This document shows positions 43,853-51,820 of a stretch of 64,000 bases of DNA, piece after piece. Below the pieces are notes generated by a model that was given only the letters and a program-made list of their open reading frames with translations, did not search any database and had not been told where the DNA came from. Source of the stretch: CAILZL01 sp035548495 (GTDB lineage: Bacteria; Pseudomonadota; Gammaproteobacteria; Steroidobacterales; Steroidobacteraceae); NCBI GenBank assembly GCA_035548495.1, contig DASZSV010000084.1:36277-100276 (forward strand), written 5' to 3'. A program made the translations under genes and the position numbers. How positions within the stretch are numbered: the first letter of the stretch is position 1; every line of letters begins with the position of its first letter.

Positions 43853-44265
43853 CCGCCCATTCCCAATTGAACTCGTATGGCCGGCGCGGTAGTCAATGCG
43901 ATGCGCAGAATGGCAAACACACCCAACACCGCCAGCAACAACAATGCAAAGTTGATGACCAGCAACATGATCACGCGCGTGCCTTTGTGAGCAACATAGT
44001 CTTCAACCACCACCTGCAGACCAAGCTGTGCATGGTAGGCGATTGCCACCACCAGCAAACCGAGCAATACCGAATGCACCGGAGCTGCAATCCACGACGT
44101 TACCGCCGCATAACCGGCATCACCCAGACTGATCAATGACAGCAACAGCCACGGACCCAGTAACAGCAATGCAACTGCACTGATCCGCTGTGACCACCAA
44201 TGACCTGCGCCGTCTTTCGCAGTACCAAGCCCAATCACCCTGGCCAGCGGACTTTGCAGACTCAT
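43849..44265 (-). CDS. sdhD: Succinate dehydrogenase membrane anchor subunit
   Basis: This 138-residue anchor has three membrane segments (VALLLLGPWLLLSLISLGD, HSVLLGLLVVAIAYHA, VIMLLVINFALLLLAVLGVFA). The family motif AYHAQLGLQVVVEDYV contains the haem/quinone-contacting His and the Asp-Tyr pair. It overlaps sdhC and sdhA by four bases each. The ATG at 44265 (MSLQSPLARV) is preferred over a longer frame inside sdhC. Confidence 0.94.
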   Translation of the reverse strand: MSLQSPLARVIGLGTAKDGAGHWWSQRISAVALLLLGPWLLLSLISLGDAGYAAVTSWIAAPVHSVLLGLLVVAIAYHAQLGLQVVVEDYVAHKGTRVIMLLVINFALLLLAVLGVFAILRIALTTAPAIRVQLGMGG

Positions 44266-44672
44266 ACCAGACCTCCGCTGATACCAGTGGCGAGGCGCAG
44301 GCAAAGACACATCCACGTCAGCACGGTCAATACAATTGCGCTGACCAATACAATCATGCCCGTTGCTTTTGCAACGGAACGTTCAAATCCCCGCCCCATG
44401 TCCCAGCAAAGATGGCGAATGCCATTAAACAGGTGATAGTAAAAACTGAGTAACCACAGAAACAGCAGCACCTTGAACAGCGGCGTCGATAACACATCGA
44501 GTGATGCATCGTAGGATTCTTCGCCTGCCGCTGCAGACACCAGCCAATAGACCAGCAAGATAAAACCCAATGACATGAATACACCGGATATACGGTGCAA
44601 TATGGACAAGGTGTTGGTGTACTGCCAACGATAGTGCATGAACGGTGACAGAGGCCGTTCGCGGGAAGTCAT
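44262..44672 (-). CDS. sdhC: Succinate dehydrogenase cytochrome b556 subunit
   Basis: This 136-residue subunit has the SdhC N-terminus (RPLSPFMHYRWQYTNTLSILHRISG, with the quinone-site Ser/Arg region) and three membrane segments. The haem-ligand region is FYYHLFNGIRHLCWDMG. It is the first structural SDH gene, 33 bases after the DUF1674 gene. Confidence 0.95.
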   Translation of the reverse strand: MTSRERPLSPFMHYRWQYTNTLSILHRISGVFMSLGFILLVYWLVSAAAGEESYDASLDVLSTPLFKVLLFLWLLSFYYHLFNGIRHLCWDMGRGFERSVAKATGMIVLVSAIVLTVLTWMCLCLRLATGISGGLV

Positions 44673-44705
44673 GTTGAATACTCCGGTCGCATCAAATCAG
44701 TTCAC

Positions 44706-44912
44706 TCAAAAGTCGATACAACGCCCGGCCTTTTCCCAATCACCATAGCGCGTCGGCTCCGGCCCCTCTGGTCCGCCCACTTCGGGCGGCAAGGCATCTT
44801 GAGGTGACTGGCTTTGCACGCGCAACAGGGCAGCGTTGTTATTGGATGCCGCCTCTGCATCTGCAGATGGTTTCACTTCATCAACGGCGGCATGTTCAAT
44901 GACCGGGTGCAT
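44706..44912 (-). CDS. DUF1674 (SDHAF4-like) succinate dehydrogenase assembly factor
   Basis: This 68-residue protein ends in EVGGPEGPEPTRYG followed by DWEKAGRCIDF, the hallmark C-terminus of DUF1674 proteins. Its mitochondrial member SDHAF4 binds flavinylated SDHA and shields it until it pairs with SDHB. Position fits: it directly precedes sdhC in the operon. The N-terminal half is low-complexity and variable, as usual for the family. The ATG at 44912 leaves a 172-base divergent promoter with ygfZ; a longer frame from 45026 is possible. Confidence 0.85.
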   Translation of the reverse strand: MHPVIEHAAVDEVKPSADAEAASNNNAALLRVQSQSPQDALPPEVGGPEGPEPTRYGDWEKAGRCIDF

Positions 44913-45084
44913 GGCCGTGTAGTGTGCCAGAAACCGCGGTGCTTGAAAACGTGCATATGAATGCGACGTGCCGGAACTCGGGCAATAGATCAATTCCAGC
45001 ATCCGCACCATGCGGGAAACATCCATTCATCAAGACACCCGCACCGTTTTGCGATCACGGCCCGCAACGCATACACTGCATCAC

Positions 45085-45957
45085 ATGAAGCAACTCACAC
45101 TTGCCGCCGTCGCCATTGCAGGAACAGATGCGAAAAATTTTCTGCAAGGCCAATTGAGCAACGACCTCCAGTTACTGTCTCCTCAGCGCGCGCTATTCAG
45201 CTGCTGCAACTCCGCGCAAGGGCGTGTTCAGGCCGTGCTGACGTTGATTGAGCGCAACGACTGCATCGTGGCCATTGTTCCGGACACGATGACGGATACA
45301 TTTGTTGCAAGACTGCGCAAGTACGTGTTGCGCAGCAAAGTCAGCATTATGGATGCACGCACCAGCTTGCATTGTTATGCAGCCACGCACGAAGCATTGC
45401 AGGCTTTACAACTGCCGACACCTGTTTGCTGCGGCGATCATCTACAGCATGACCAGATCAGCATCCTGCGATGGTGGGATCGCGAGTCAGCACGTTATCT
45501 GGTGTTGCAATCATCTGATGCGCAAAATGGCAGCGCGGATGCAGAATGGTTGCTGGCGGATATTCGCGCCGGACTGCCGCAAGTCTTGCCGCAAACGCAT
45601 GAAACGTTTGTCGCTCAAATGCTCAATCTGGATGTATTGAATGCAATCAGCTTCAGCAAAGGTTGCTATACGGGACAGGAGATCATCGCGCGTGCGCATT
45701 ATCGCGGCACAGTGAAACGCCGCATGTTCCGGCTGTCGGCCAGTTGTCCGCCGCCCGCACCCGCAACCCGTCTTCTTGCCAGAGATGACTCATCGCATGC
45801 CGGAGAGGTGGTGATGTCCGCGTCTGTGGGGAATGAATGTGAAATGCTGGCGGTGCTTAATCTGCATCAACAAGATGCGGCGCTTTGTCTGGAGACGGAC
45901 GCCACCGTATTGCTGAAGAAATTATCGTTGCCCTATCAACTGCCGGCAGCAGGCTGA
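45085..45957 (+). CDS. ygfZ: Folate-binding Fe-S assembly protein YgfZ
   Basis: This 290-residue GcvT-fold protein helps assemble or repair iron-sulfur clusters. The diagnostic motif KGCYTGQE, with C194, is followed by IIARAHYRGTVKRRMF. The N-terminal FLQGQLSND is also typical. It is divergent from the SDH operon, whose SdhB is an Fe-S protein; the association is common. The ATG at 45085 is the family-like start; the frame extends 25 codons upstream. Confidence 0.93.
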   Translation: MKQLTLAAVAIAGTDAKNFLQGQLSNDLQLLSPQRALFSCCNSAQGRVQAVLTLIERNDCIVAIVPDTMTDTFVARLRKYVLRSKVSIMDARTSLHCYAATHEALQALQLPTPVCCGDHLQHDQISILRWWDRESARYLVLQSSDAQNGSADAEWLLADIRAGLPQVLPQTHETFVAQMLNLDVLNAISFSKGCYTGQEIIARAHYRGTVKRRMFRLSASCPPPAPATRLLARDDSSHAGEVVMSASVGNECEMLAVLNLHQQDAALCLETDATVLLKKLSLPYQLPAAG

Positions 45958-45960
45958 ATA

Positions 45961-47679
45961 TCACACCAGTGATATTCCCTTTGGATTGTGCACCACCAGC
46001 GTGCCGGCAATTTTGTCGTGCCAGCCCTGTTTGTGTTCATCAAAGGCAATCCAGAAAAATCCCAGCCCGATCACCATGATCGACAGAAAACATCCGAGAC
46101 TGCGGATGATGGCCGTCGGCCAGTCGATGGGACGTCCATCGGCACGCACCACCTGAAGTTTGAAAACGATATCACCAACCGTGGCGCCTCGCAGTTTCCA
46201 CATGACTGCACCATAAATTGCAAGCAGAGTCACTATGACATGATCGGTATCCACGCCAAACCATTTTGGATGAATCACCATGCTGGTAACAATGCCGATG
46301 AGAAATGCATCAATCATCAGCGCGACCATTCTTACCCAGAATCCTGCGCGCGGCAGTTCATTCAACGCAGCTGCATCGTGCGGCGCCGAGGATAAATCAG
46401 CGGTGGAGGATTGCGCCGCATCTGCATGATGTCCTTTATCGGCCAGATCAGCAGAACTTCCCGAAGTGCCAGTCGCACCTTTGCCACCACCATCGCCATC
46501 ACCACGTCGTGATTTGATCTCCAGCAACAATGCATACACCGCCACACCGATACCAAGAAAGCCAAGCACCTTGTAAAGCAGAAAGCTGAGAATGGGGATG
46601 GTGTACAACAACATCATGATCACCCCGCCAATCACAACGGCGATGGCAGGCTGTGATAACACCTCATTGCCCTGCGTACGGAGCAGGCGTCGTCCAATCC
46701 ATGCCAGCATCACCACCTTGCCGAAGAACCCGGCAATCATCAATGTCACACCGATAAAGGGAATTGCAATAATCCCGATAATGGTGATGCACAACAGTAC
46801 AATCACAATCGGCAGTCCCACTGTCGCCAGCAATCCGGCAAGCACCACGTGACCGGGCTTTTGCTCCATAACACTCACGCATTGATCCACGGCTCGCGGG
46901 AACAGCAACGCTGTCAGTGCATACACCGCGAGCGCAATCAACGCCACCCACCATGCCCACATCACATCGAAATCAAAGGCAAGCAAGCGTCCCTTGAACA
47001 GGCAGTTCTGAAGCCATGAATGCAGCCAGTCAAAGCCACCCATACCGAAATGTGGCCCGACGGATTGCACACCACCATGAACCACTGCGGAAGGATCGCG
47101 CTTGACGACACCGCCAACAGCAACTACATTTTGTCCGATGTCCGCATGCGGACCAAGCTCAACATTACCCAGTACGGCAACGACATTCTGTCCGACTTTG
47201 TTATTGACGTAACTGTTGCCCAATACCGCGACTGCATTTTGATCCACGGTTCCAGTCGCCTTGGTATTACCTAAAACAGAAACAACGTTTTGTGATACAT
47301 CGCCTTCATTCGTAGATGACCCAAATACCGAAACCAAATTGTTGGCTTTCTCTCCCGCCTGCAAGTGAGCATCACCAAACACCTGTACATTGTCGCGCTC
47401 ACTGGAACCCGAGTTATTGTTGGCCGCATGCATGTTTTCGTCATGATCTGCGTTGCTAGCATCATCATCCTGACTGCTGGCACTGCTCTGCGCTACAGCT
47501 GCTTTGTCATCGGCATTGATGGCCACACTAAGAGAATGCTGATCCGCATGTACTGAAACCGCAGCTGCAGCAGACACATGACCGCTGATCAATACTCCAC
47601 AAAACAACAGGACATACAGCCCGAGACACCACAGCACCGGATTTTTTGCTGCAACAGTTTTGGAAATTGCGCTACTCAT
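45961..47679 (-). CDS. Membrane protein with bactofilin-like repeats and RDD domain
   Basis: This 572-residue protein has an N-terminal membrane/signal segment (about 15-38), an acidic low-complexity stretch, and about five repeats of 19-21 residues around V-x-V-L-G-N (NLVSVFGS, NVVSVLGN, NAVAVLGN, NVVAVLGN, NVVAVGGV; about 130-215), reminiscent of polymer-forming/bactofilin or beta-solenoid turns. Several membrane segments follow (about 240-400), then a Gly/Ser/Ala linker, and a C-terminal RDD membrane domain (about 425-565, FWVRMVALMIDAFLIGIV). It is the last of three genes after an ECF sigma factor. The function is unknown; an envelope-stress role is inference. Confidence 0.85.
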   Translation of the reverse strand: MSSAISKTVAAKNPVLWCLGLYVLLFCGVLISGHVSAAAAVSVHADQHSLSVAINADDKAAVAQSSASSQDDDASNADHDENMHAANNNSGSSERDNVQVFGDAHLQAGEKANNLVSVFGSSTNEGDVSQNVVSVLGNTKATGTVDQNAVAVLGNSYVNNKVGQNVVAVLGNVELGPHADIGQNVVAVGGVVKRDPSAVVHGGVQSVGPHFGMGGFDWLHSWLQNCLFKGRLLAFDFDVMWAWWVALIALAVYALTALLFPRAVDQCVSVMEQKPGHVVLAGLLATVGLPIVIVLLCITIIGIIAIPFIGVTLMIAGFFGKVVMLAWIGRRLLRTQGNEVLSQPAIAVVIGGVIMMLLYTIPILSFLLYKVLGFLGIGVAVYALLLEIKSRRGDGDGGGKGATGTSGSSADLADKGHHADAAQSSTADLSSAPHDAAALNELPRAGFWVRMVALMIDAFLIGIVTSMVIHPKWFGVDTDHVIVTLLAIYGAVMWKLRGATVGDIVFKLQVVRADGRPIDWPTAIIRSLGCFLSIMVIGLGFFWIAFDEHKQGWHDKIAGTLVVHNPKGISLV

Positions 47680-47703
47680 GATCTTCTCCAGTCAAGTTGC
47701 AGC

Positions 47704-48168
47704 TTAACGGGCTGCATACAGGGTCTTGTAGGTTGTGACCCCGATACCAAACAACACCAGGTACAGCATCGCAACAACAAAGACTGCACCATATATAAAC
47801 GACACGGGAATCATGCCGAACAACTGTGATGACACATCATGACTGACTGTCGCAATCGTCCCGACACTCTGTACAAGTGCCGATGACCTGGCTGCGGCGC
47901 CGGTGGAAACCAGCCAGTGTCCACCCACCTTGTCAGCAATCATCAGTGCCAACTTTGCCGCAAGCAATGCGGCCATCACAAACAGCACCTGCGACCACAG
48001 CGGCCAGTGAACAAATGACTTGCGCCACCACGGCAAGGCGGCACGCGCCTGCAACTCACGCATGACGCGCGCCTGCAATGTGGCCGGCGCAGTACGCAAC
48101 GGCTGCTGCCGGCAATACTTGCTGACGAACTGTTCCAGTTGTTGAGAAGTCTGGTTATCGGGTTTCAT
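47704..48168 (-). CDS. Two-segment membrane protein, candidate anti-sigma factor
   Basis: This 154-residue protein has a basic/polar N-terminus of about 50 residues (SQQLEQFVSKYCRQQPLRTAP), then two hydrophobic segments (VLFVMAALLAAKLALMIA and IYGAVFVVAMLYLVLFGIGV). It lies 12 bases after an ECF sigma gene, the usual place for an anti-sigma factor, with a cytoplasmic N-terminus of suitable size. It lacks the zinc-binding H-x3-C-x2-C motif of ZAS anti-sigma proteins, so the assignment is by position only. The ATG at 48168 has AAGAG upstream. Confidence 0.7.
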   Translation of the reverse strand: MKPDNQTSQQLEQFVSKYCRQQPLRTAPATLQARVMRELQARAALPWWRKSFVHWPLWSQVLFVMAALLAAKLALMIADKVGGHWLVSTGAAARSSALVQSVGTIATVSHDVSSQLFGMIPVSFIYGAVFVVAMLYLVLFGIGVTTYKTLYAAR

Positions 48169-48180
48169 GATCAGCACTCT

Positions 48181-48756
48181 TCAGGAAAACTGTTTCACAT
48201 GATGTTGCATGGACTTCGCCAGCGCCGCGCGTCCACGCAAGATATCTGTCTTCAACTTCGACAGCGTGATCCGCAACTGTGCGGCAATATCGTCATAGGA
48301 CACACCGTCAAAGTGATACATCACCAGCGGTATGCGTTGATGATCCGGCAACTGCATCAGTGCAGCTTCAAACAACATATGCTGCTGTTCCTCACTCAAT
48401 TTGTTGAACACGCTGTCATCGCACACATCGTCGGCTGAAAATTCGATATCCACATCATCTGCATCATCGTCCTTGCGGGCAAACTCCGAAAACATCCGCC
48501 AGCGCTTGCGGTATCTTGACAGATGATTCAGGCACAAATTGGTGGCCACAGTCTTCAACCATCCGCCTGCCGAATCGCTGTCACGCAACGTGACAAACTG
48601 CTGGTACGCTTTCGCGAAAACCTCCTGAGCGATGTCCTCGGCCTGACGATCATCACCCAGCAGCCGTGCCGCTGTTGAAAAAACCATGTCCTGATACGCC
48701 AGCATGAAGCTGGCGAACTCGTCGGCATGAACTGGTTTCTTCTGGGCTGCATTCAT
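48181..48756 (-). CDS. ECF RNA polymerase sigma factor
   Basis: This 191-residue ECF sigma factor has region 2 (FMLAYQDMVFSTAARLLGDDRQAEDIAQEVFAKAYQ) and region 4 (ALMQLPDHQRIPLVMYHFDGVSYDDIAAQLRITLSKLKTDI). It is distinct from RpoE at 39770. The acidic segment between the regions (DDDADDVDIEFSADD) is longer than usual. The ATG at 48756 is the best start. It heads an operon with the membrane protein and the bactofilin-like/RDD protein; the upstream region is divergent to the 299-residue Pro/Ala-rich protein gene. Its target promoters are not evident. Confidence 0.92.
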   Translation of the reverse strand: MNAAQKKPVHADEFASFMLAYQDMVFSTAARLLGDDRQAEDIAQEVFAKAYQQFVTLRDSDSAGGWLKTVATNLCLNHLSRYRKRWRMFSEFARKDDDADDVDIEFSADDVCDDSVFNKLSEEQQHMLFEAALMQLPDHQRIPLVMYHFDGVSYDDIAAQLRITLSKLKTDILRGRAALAKSMQHHVKQFS

Positions 48757-49002
48757 TGCATGGTCTTCGTTTGCTACCAATACACGGCAGAACCGGAAAA
48801 GTCGCACAGGACGAAAATAGGACAAGGGCTCGTGCGCCGCAGCGGCAAGAATAACGGGCATTCAGTCAAATTCTGTCCAATCACAACAGCACCCGTCGCC
48901 GTCCAGCGCGCCGGAATGGCCGTCCATCGTCACCCAAATGACGATGCCGCTGTATTTTTTGCGCGACTGTGCATAATTGCATCTATATACCACGGAGCCG
49001 AC

Positions 49003-49902
49003 ATGACCCCCGCAGATAAACGTGTGATGGAACTGCTGGATCGCTGGCTGACCAGCATTGAGCTGCATCTGAAATATGCCGAACTCGATGACGTCAGTTA
49101 CCAGCAAATGCAGCCGTGGCCAAAGCATGAAAGGCCCGCGCGCTGGATCCTGGAACTGGCTCAGCAAAAAGTATTGTCATTACAAACCCTGTGCAAGACA
49201 CATCTTGCCGACAACGACCCTTCCTTCGCCGAAGCGCTGGAGTTGATGTGCTTTCTGGCCAATCTGGTCGGGGCCCAGCACATTCAGCGTTTTATCCCGC
49301 TGGCCATGCCGGAACGGGAAGCCAAACCAGATACCGGCGTGCACCGGGCCATTGCTCTGCAACAGGCCGCGCTCAAACAGGCAGGCCAACCGGCACAATC
49401 ATCAGCACCCGTATCTGCTCCGGTCATTGCACCCGCGCCACCCGCGGTTGCACCCGCTCCTCCGGCATTAAAACCAGCCCCTGCCCCGACACCGGCGGCT
49501 GCGCCTCCCACTCCGGCACCCGCAGCGCGGCCAATGGCTGCGCCAGTCAACATCGCATCACCCGCTCCGTCAGCAGCAGTTGAAGACCCAGATAAAACCC
49601 GCGAAATGCCGCGCTTGCGCCCTGTACGTCAGCAACGCCAGCAAGCGGCAAAAGCCGTCGAACCGCCGCGACGATTGCATCTCAAGAACGCACCAGCAGT
49701 GACAAAGCCTGCACACCCACCGGCCAGCTCGCAGTTGAATGATGTAGTCATTGCGGATGCCGTGCGGCTGTTGCGCTGGGGCCGGCAATGGCATGAAATC
49801 GCCGAACTGATTGCACGCATGGCAGAACGGCCCAACATCGCGGAAGTACGCAAAATTCTGCGTTCTCACAAGCCGGCCATCGAACAACAACTGGAAGCCT
49901 GA
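49003..49902 (+). CDS. Unknown protein with long Pro/Ala linker
   Basis: This 299-residue protein has two folded parts joined by a flexible linker. The N-terminal part (about 1-115, helix-rich, DKRVMELLDRWLTSIELHL) and the C-terminal part (about 245-299, DAVRLLRWGRQWHEIAELI, then RMAERPNIAEVRKILR, helix-turn-helix-like) flank a Pro/Ala-rich stretch (about 130-210, APAPPAVAPAPPALKPAP). No family was recognised. The ATG at 49003 has GGAG upstream. It is divergent from the ECF sigma gene. Confidence 0.8.
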   Translation: MTPADKRVMELLDRWLTSIELHLKYAELDDVSYQQMQPWPKHERPARWILELAQQKVLSLQTLCKTHLADNDPSFAEALELMCFLANLVGAQHIQRFIPLAMPEREAKPDTGVHRAIALQQAALKQAGQPAQSSAPVSAPVIAPAPPAVAPAPPALKPAPAPTPAAAPPTPAPAARPMAAPVNIASPAPSAAVEDPDKTREMPRLRPVRQQRQQAAKAVEPPRRLHLKNAPAVTKPAHPPASSQLNDVVIADAVRLLRWGRQWHEIAELIARMAERPNIAEVRKILRSHKPAIEQQLEA

Positions 49903-50213
49903 TTGGTTTTGGCAAATTCGTTTTGCCAAACCTGCGGGCAAAAAAAAGCCGGCAATAACGCCGGCCAATCAGGGGGATTCGAGCAAAGGAAGAAAAACAT
50001 GGCAGCTAGGAACTTCGAGAGGTCAAAGTTTATTGCCGTGGCAGGAAATATACAGATTGTTGCTATGCAGCACAAGTCATTTTGTGAATAAATGCATGAC
50101 ATTCCGTTTGGCTGAGCACCCATTCACGATGCCCAAAAAGGACCCACTGCCATATACCCTGCATTTACGGTTTCAAGCCGTTCTTTTTGCGGTTGGAAAA
50201 AACGCCGGATCAC
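49903..50213. other. Intergenic region with minus-strand terminator
   Basis: These 311 bases separate the convergent Pro/Ala-rich protein gene (plus) and the RDD gene (minus). They contain a TTTGGCAAA / TTTGCCAAA stem-loop just after the plus-strand gene (49912-49935) and the minus-strand terminator. The stretch from 49967 to 50213 has no credible protein; a long 3' untranslated region or a small RNA ending at the terminator are both possible. Confidence 0.5.
49940..49966 (-). terminator. Rho-independent terminator (minus strand)
   Basis: GGCCGGC GTTATT GCCGGC followed by eight T on the minus strand is a strong intrinsic terminator. It lies about 250 bases downstream of the RDD stop codon (50214). 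Confidence 0.85.
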
Positions 50214-50750
50214 TCAACGGGCCATGACCACACGACTCCTTGCCATACGGTCATGCCATGTTCGATGACTCGGTGAAAATCGCGCCATCATCAGGTTAAC
50301 CAGCACCAGCAGCAACAGTGCTTCCCCGCTCCATTTAAGCGCCATCGAATGCGCGGTTTCAGAAGCTATGAGCACAATGTATCCGGGCAGCCACGGCAGC
50401 GCAGCAAATAAAAGCCGCCGGATCACGAGGCGCCAGGAAAGCAATTGCCCGTGTTCATCCTCCACCCGTAGCCGCCAGACCTGCATACCCAACGTTTGCC
50501 CGCGGCGCGTCCAGAAGAATCCAAAGAACAGGACGACAACCAGCACTTGCCAAAACAAATAAACAAGATAGGCAAACCACCCTACGGCACTGGGTATCAA
50601 TACCTGCTTGCCAAAAATCGCAGTAAACGGAATGGTTGCCACTAGCAGCACGGCTATCAACAGCAACATGTCGTAGATCATCGCGCCAATGCGTCGAATT
50701 ACACTCCCCGGTCTGCACTCCACTGTTGACGCAACTTCGCCGACGTTCAT
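50214..50750 (-). CDS. RDD family membrane protein
   Basis: This 178-residue inner-membrane protein has about four membrane segments and the RDD signature near the N-terminus (SVIRRIGAMIYDMLLLIAVL, with the Arg and Asp residues for which the family is named), then RRGQTLGMQVWRLRVEDEHG. The function of RDD proteins is mostly unknown, though some are ion or solute exchangers. Its start overlaps the lptG stop by one base (TAATG). A second RDD domain is in the 45961-47679 gene. Confidence 0.9.
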   Translation of the reverse strand: MNVGEVASTVECRPGSVIRRIGAMIYDMLLLIAVLLVATIPFTAIFGKQVLIPSAVGWFAYLVYLFWQVLVVVLFFGFFWTRRGQTLGMQVWRLRVEDEHGQLLSWRLVIRRLLFAALPWLPGYIVLIASETAHSMALKWSGEALLLLVLVNLMMARFSPSHRTWHDRMARSRVVMAR

Positions 50751-51820
50751 TAACGGACTCTCGTAATAGCCAATCCAGTTACGGCGGCAAGCAATGCCGC
50801 AGGCAACCACGCCACCACCAACGGCTGCCAATGAAATACCGCACCGGCGTCACTCAGCAATCGCGCCGTGAGGAAAAATGTGGCGCCCAGCAGAATGCCG
50901 ATCACCATGCGCGCACCAAGTCCTCTGGATCGCATCGGTCCGAAGGAAAATGGCACAGCCAGCATGACAATGATCAAGGTGCTGGCGGTACGCGCCAGAC
51001 GCGACCACCATGCGATTTCGTAGTCGCGCGCTTCGAGATGATTGTCGTGCAAATGCCGGATGTAACTTCGCAACTCACCGCCAGTTAATTGATATGGGTC
51101 CTTCGATGCTGCGCCAATGAAATCCGCCGACAATGTGGTTTTAAGTTCCGCGTTTTCCGCTTTGTTGACAGCTGTGTGGTCATCATTGAACTGTGTTTCA
51201 ACATAGTTGCGCAATTGCCAGCGTTGCGTGTCCAGCAGTTTCGCTGAGTCGGCATGACCAACACTCAGCAGGTGATGCTGATCATCAAAACGCAGCACAT
51301 AAATGCCACCGTAGGAATCGGCGCTGTGTTGTGATTGCACCGCGATGAACATATTGCCATCTTTCGCCCATAAACTGTCCGCTTCAGAAACACGAAACTG
51401 ATTGAACTTGGCCAGCATGCGTTGCTGATATGCAAACTGTTCCAGCGGCGGCGCAATGTAGTCTCCCAGTAACCAGGTGAGTACCATCAGCATTGCACCT
51501 GCAATGGCAACCCATGAAGTGATTTTCCATACCGAAGCACCTGCCGCACGCATGGCGATCAACTCACTGCCACGTGCAAGATTGCCCAGCGCCAGCAACG
51601 CACCGAGCAGCGCACTGACCGGCAACAATGTGACCGCCTGATCCGGCAGGTTGCAGATAACAAACAGCACGGCATCGAACATGCCGTAACGGCCAGTACC
51701 CACATCACTTTGCTGATCCACGAACATGTACAGGCCGATCAGCATCAGCAACACGGCCATCACCAGCGCGGTATAGCTCAATACGGCCCGCACGATATAT
51801 CCGGAAAATATGCGCATCAC
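50750..51820 (-). CDS. lptG: LPS export system permease LptG
   Basis: This 356-residue permease of the LptB2FGC transporter extracts lipopolysaccharide from the inner membrane. It has three N-terminal membrane segments, a periplasmic beta-jellyroll domain (about 130-265, QRMLAKFNQFRVSEADSLW), and three C-terminal segments with FSFGPMRSRGLGARMVIGI, the LptG signature. The ATG at 51820 overlaps lptF by four bases. The paired order lptF-lptG is typical. Confidence 0.95.
   Translation of the reverse strand: MMRIFSGYIVRAVLSYTALVMAVLLMLIGLYMFVDQQSDVGTGRYGMFDAVLFVICNLPDQAVTLLPVSALLGALLALGNLARGSELIAMRAAGASVWKITSWVAIAGAMLMVLTWLLGDYIAPPLEQFAYQQRMLAKFNQFRVSEADSLWAKDGNMFIAVQSQHSADSYGGIYVLRFDDQHHLLSVGHADSAKLLDTQRWQLRNYVETQFNDDHTAVNKAENAELKTTLSADFIGAASKDPYQLTGGELRSYIRHLHDNHLEARDYEIAWWSRLARTASTLIIVMLAVPFSFGPMRSRGLGARMVIGILLGATFFLTARLLSDAGAVFHWQPLVVAWLPAALLAAVTGLAITRVR

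Noticed and set aside
44913..45026. N-terminal extension of the DUF1674 protein (start at 45026)
   Set aside because: It would leave only 58 bases for two divergent promoters and adds 38 residues without family likeness, though it cannot be excluded.
49866..50123. 85-codon minus-strand frame across the terminator at 49940
   Set aside because: It reads through a strong terminator hairpin and into the end of the neighbouring gene; no family likeness.
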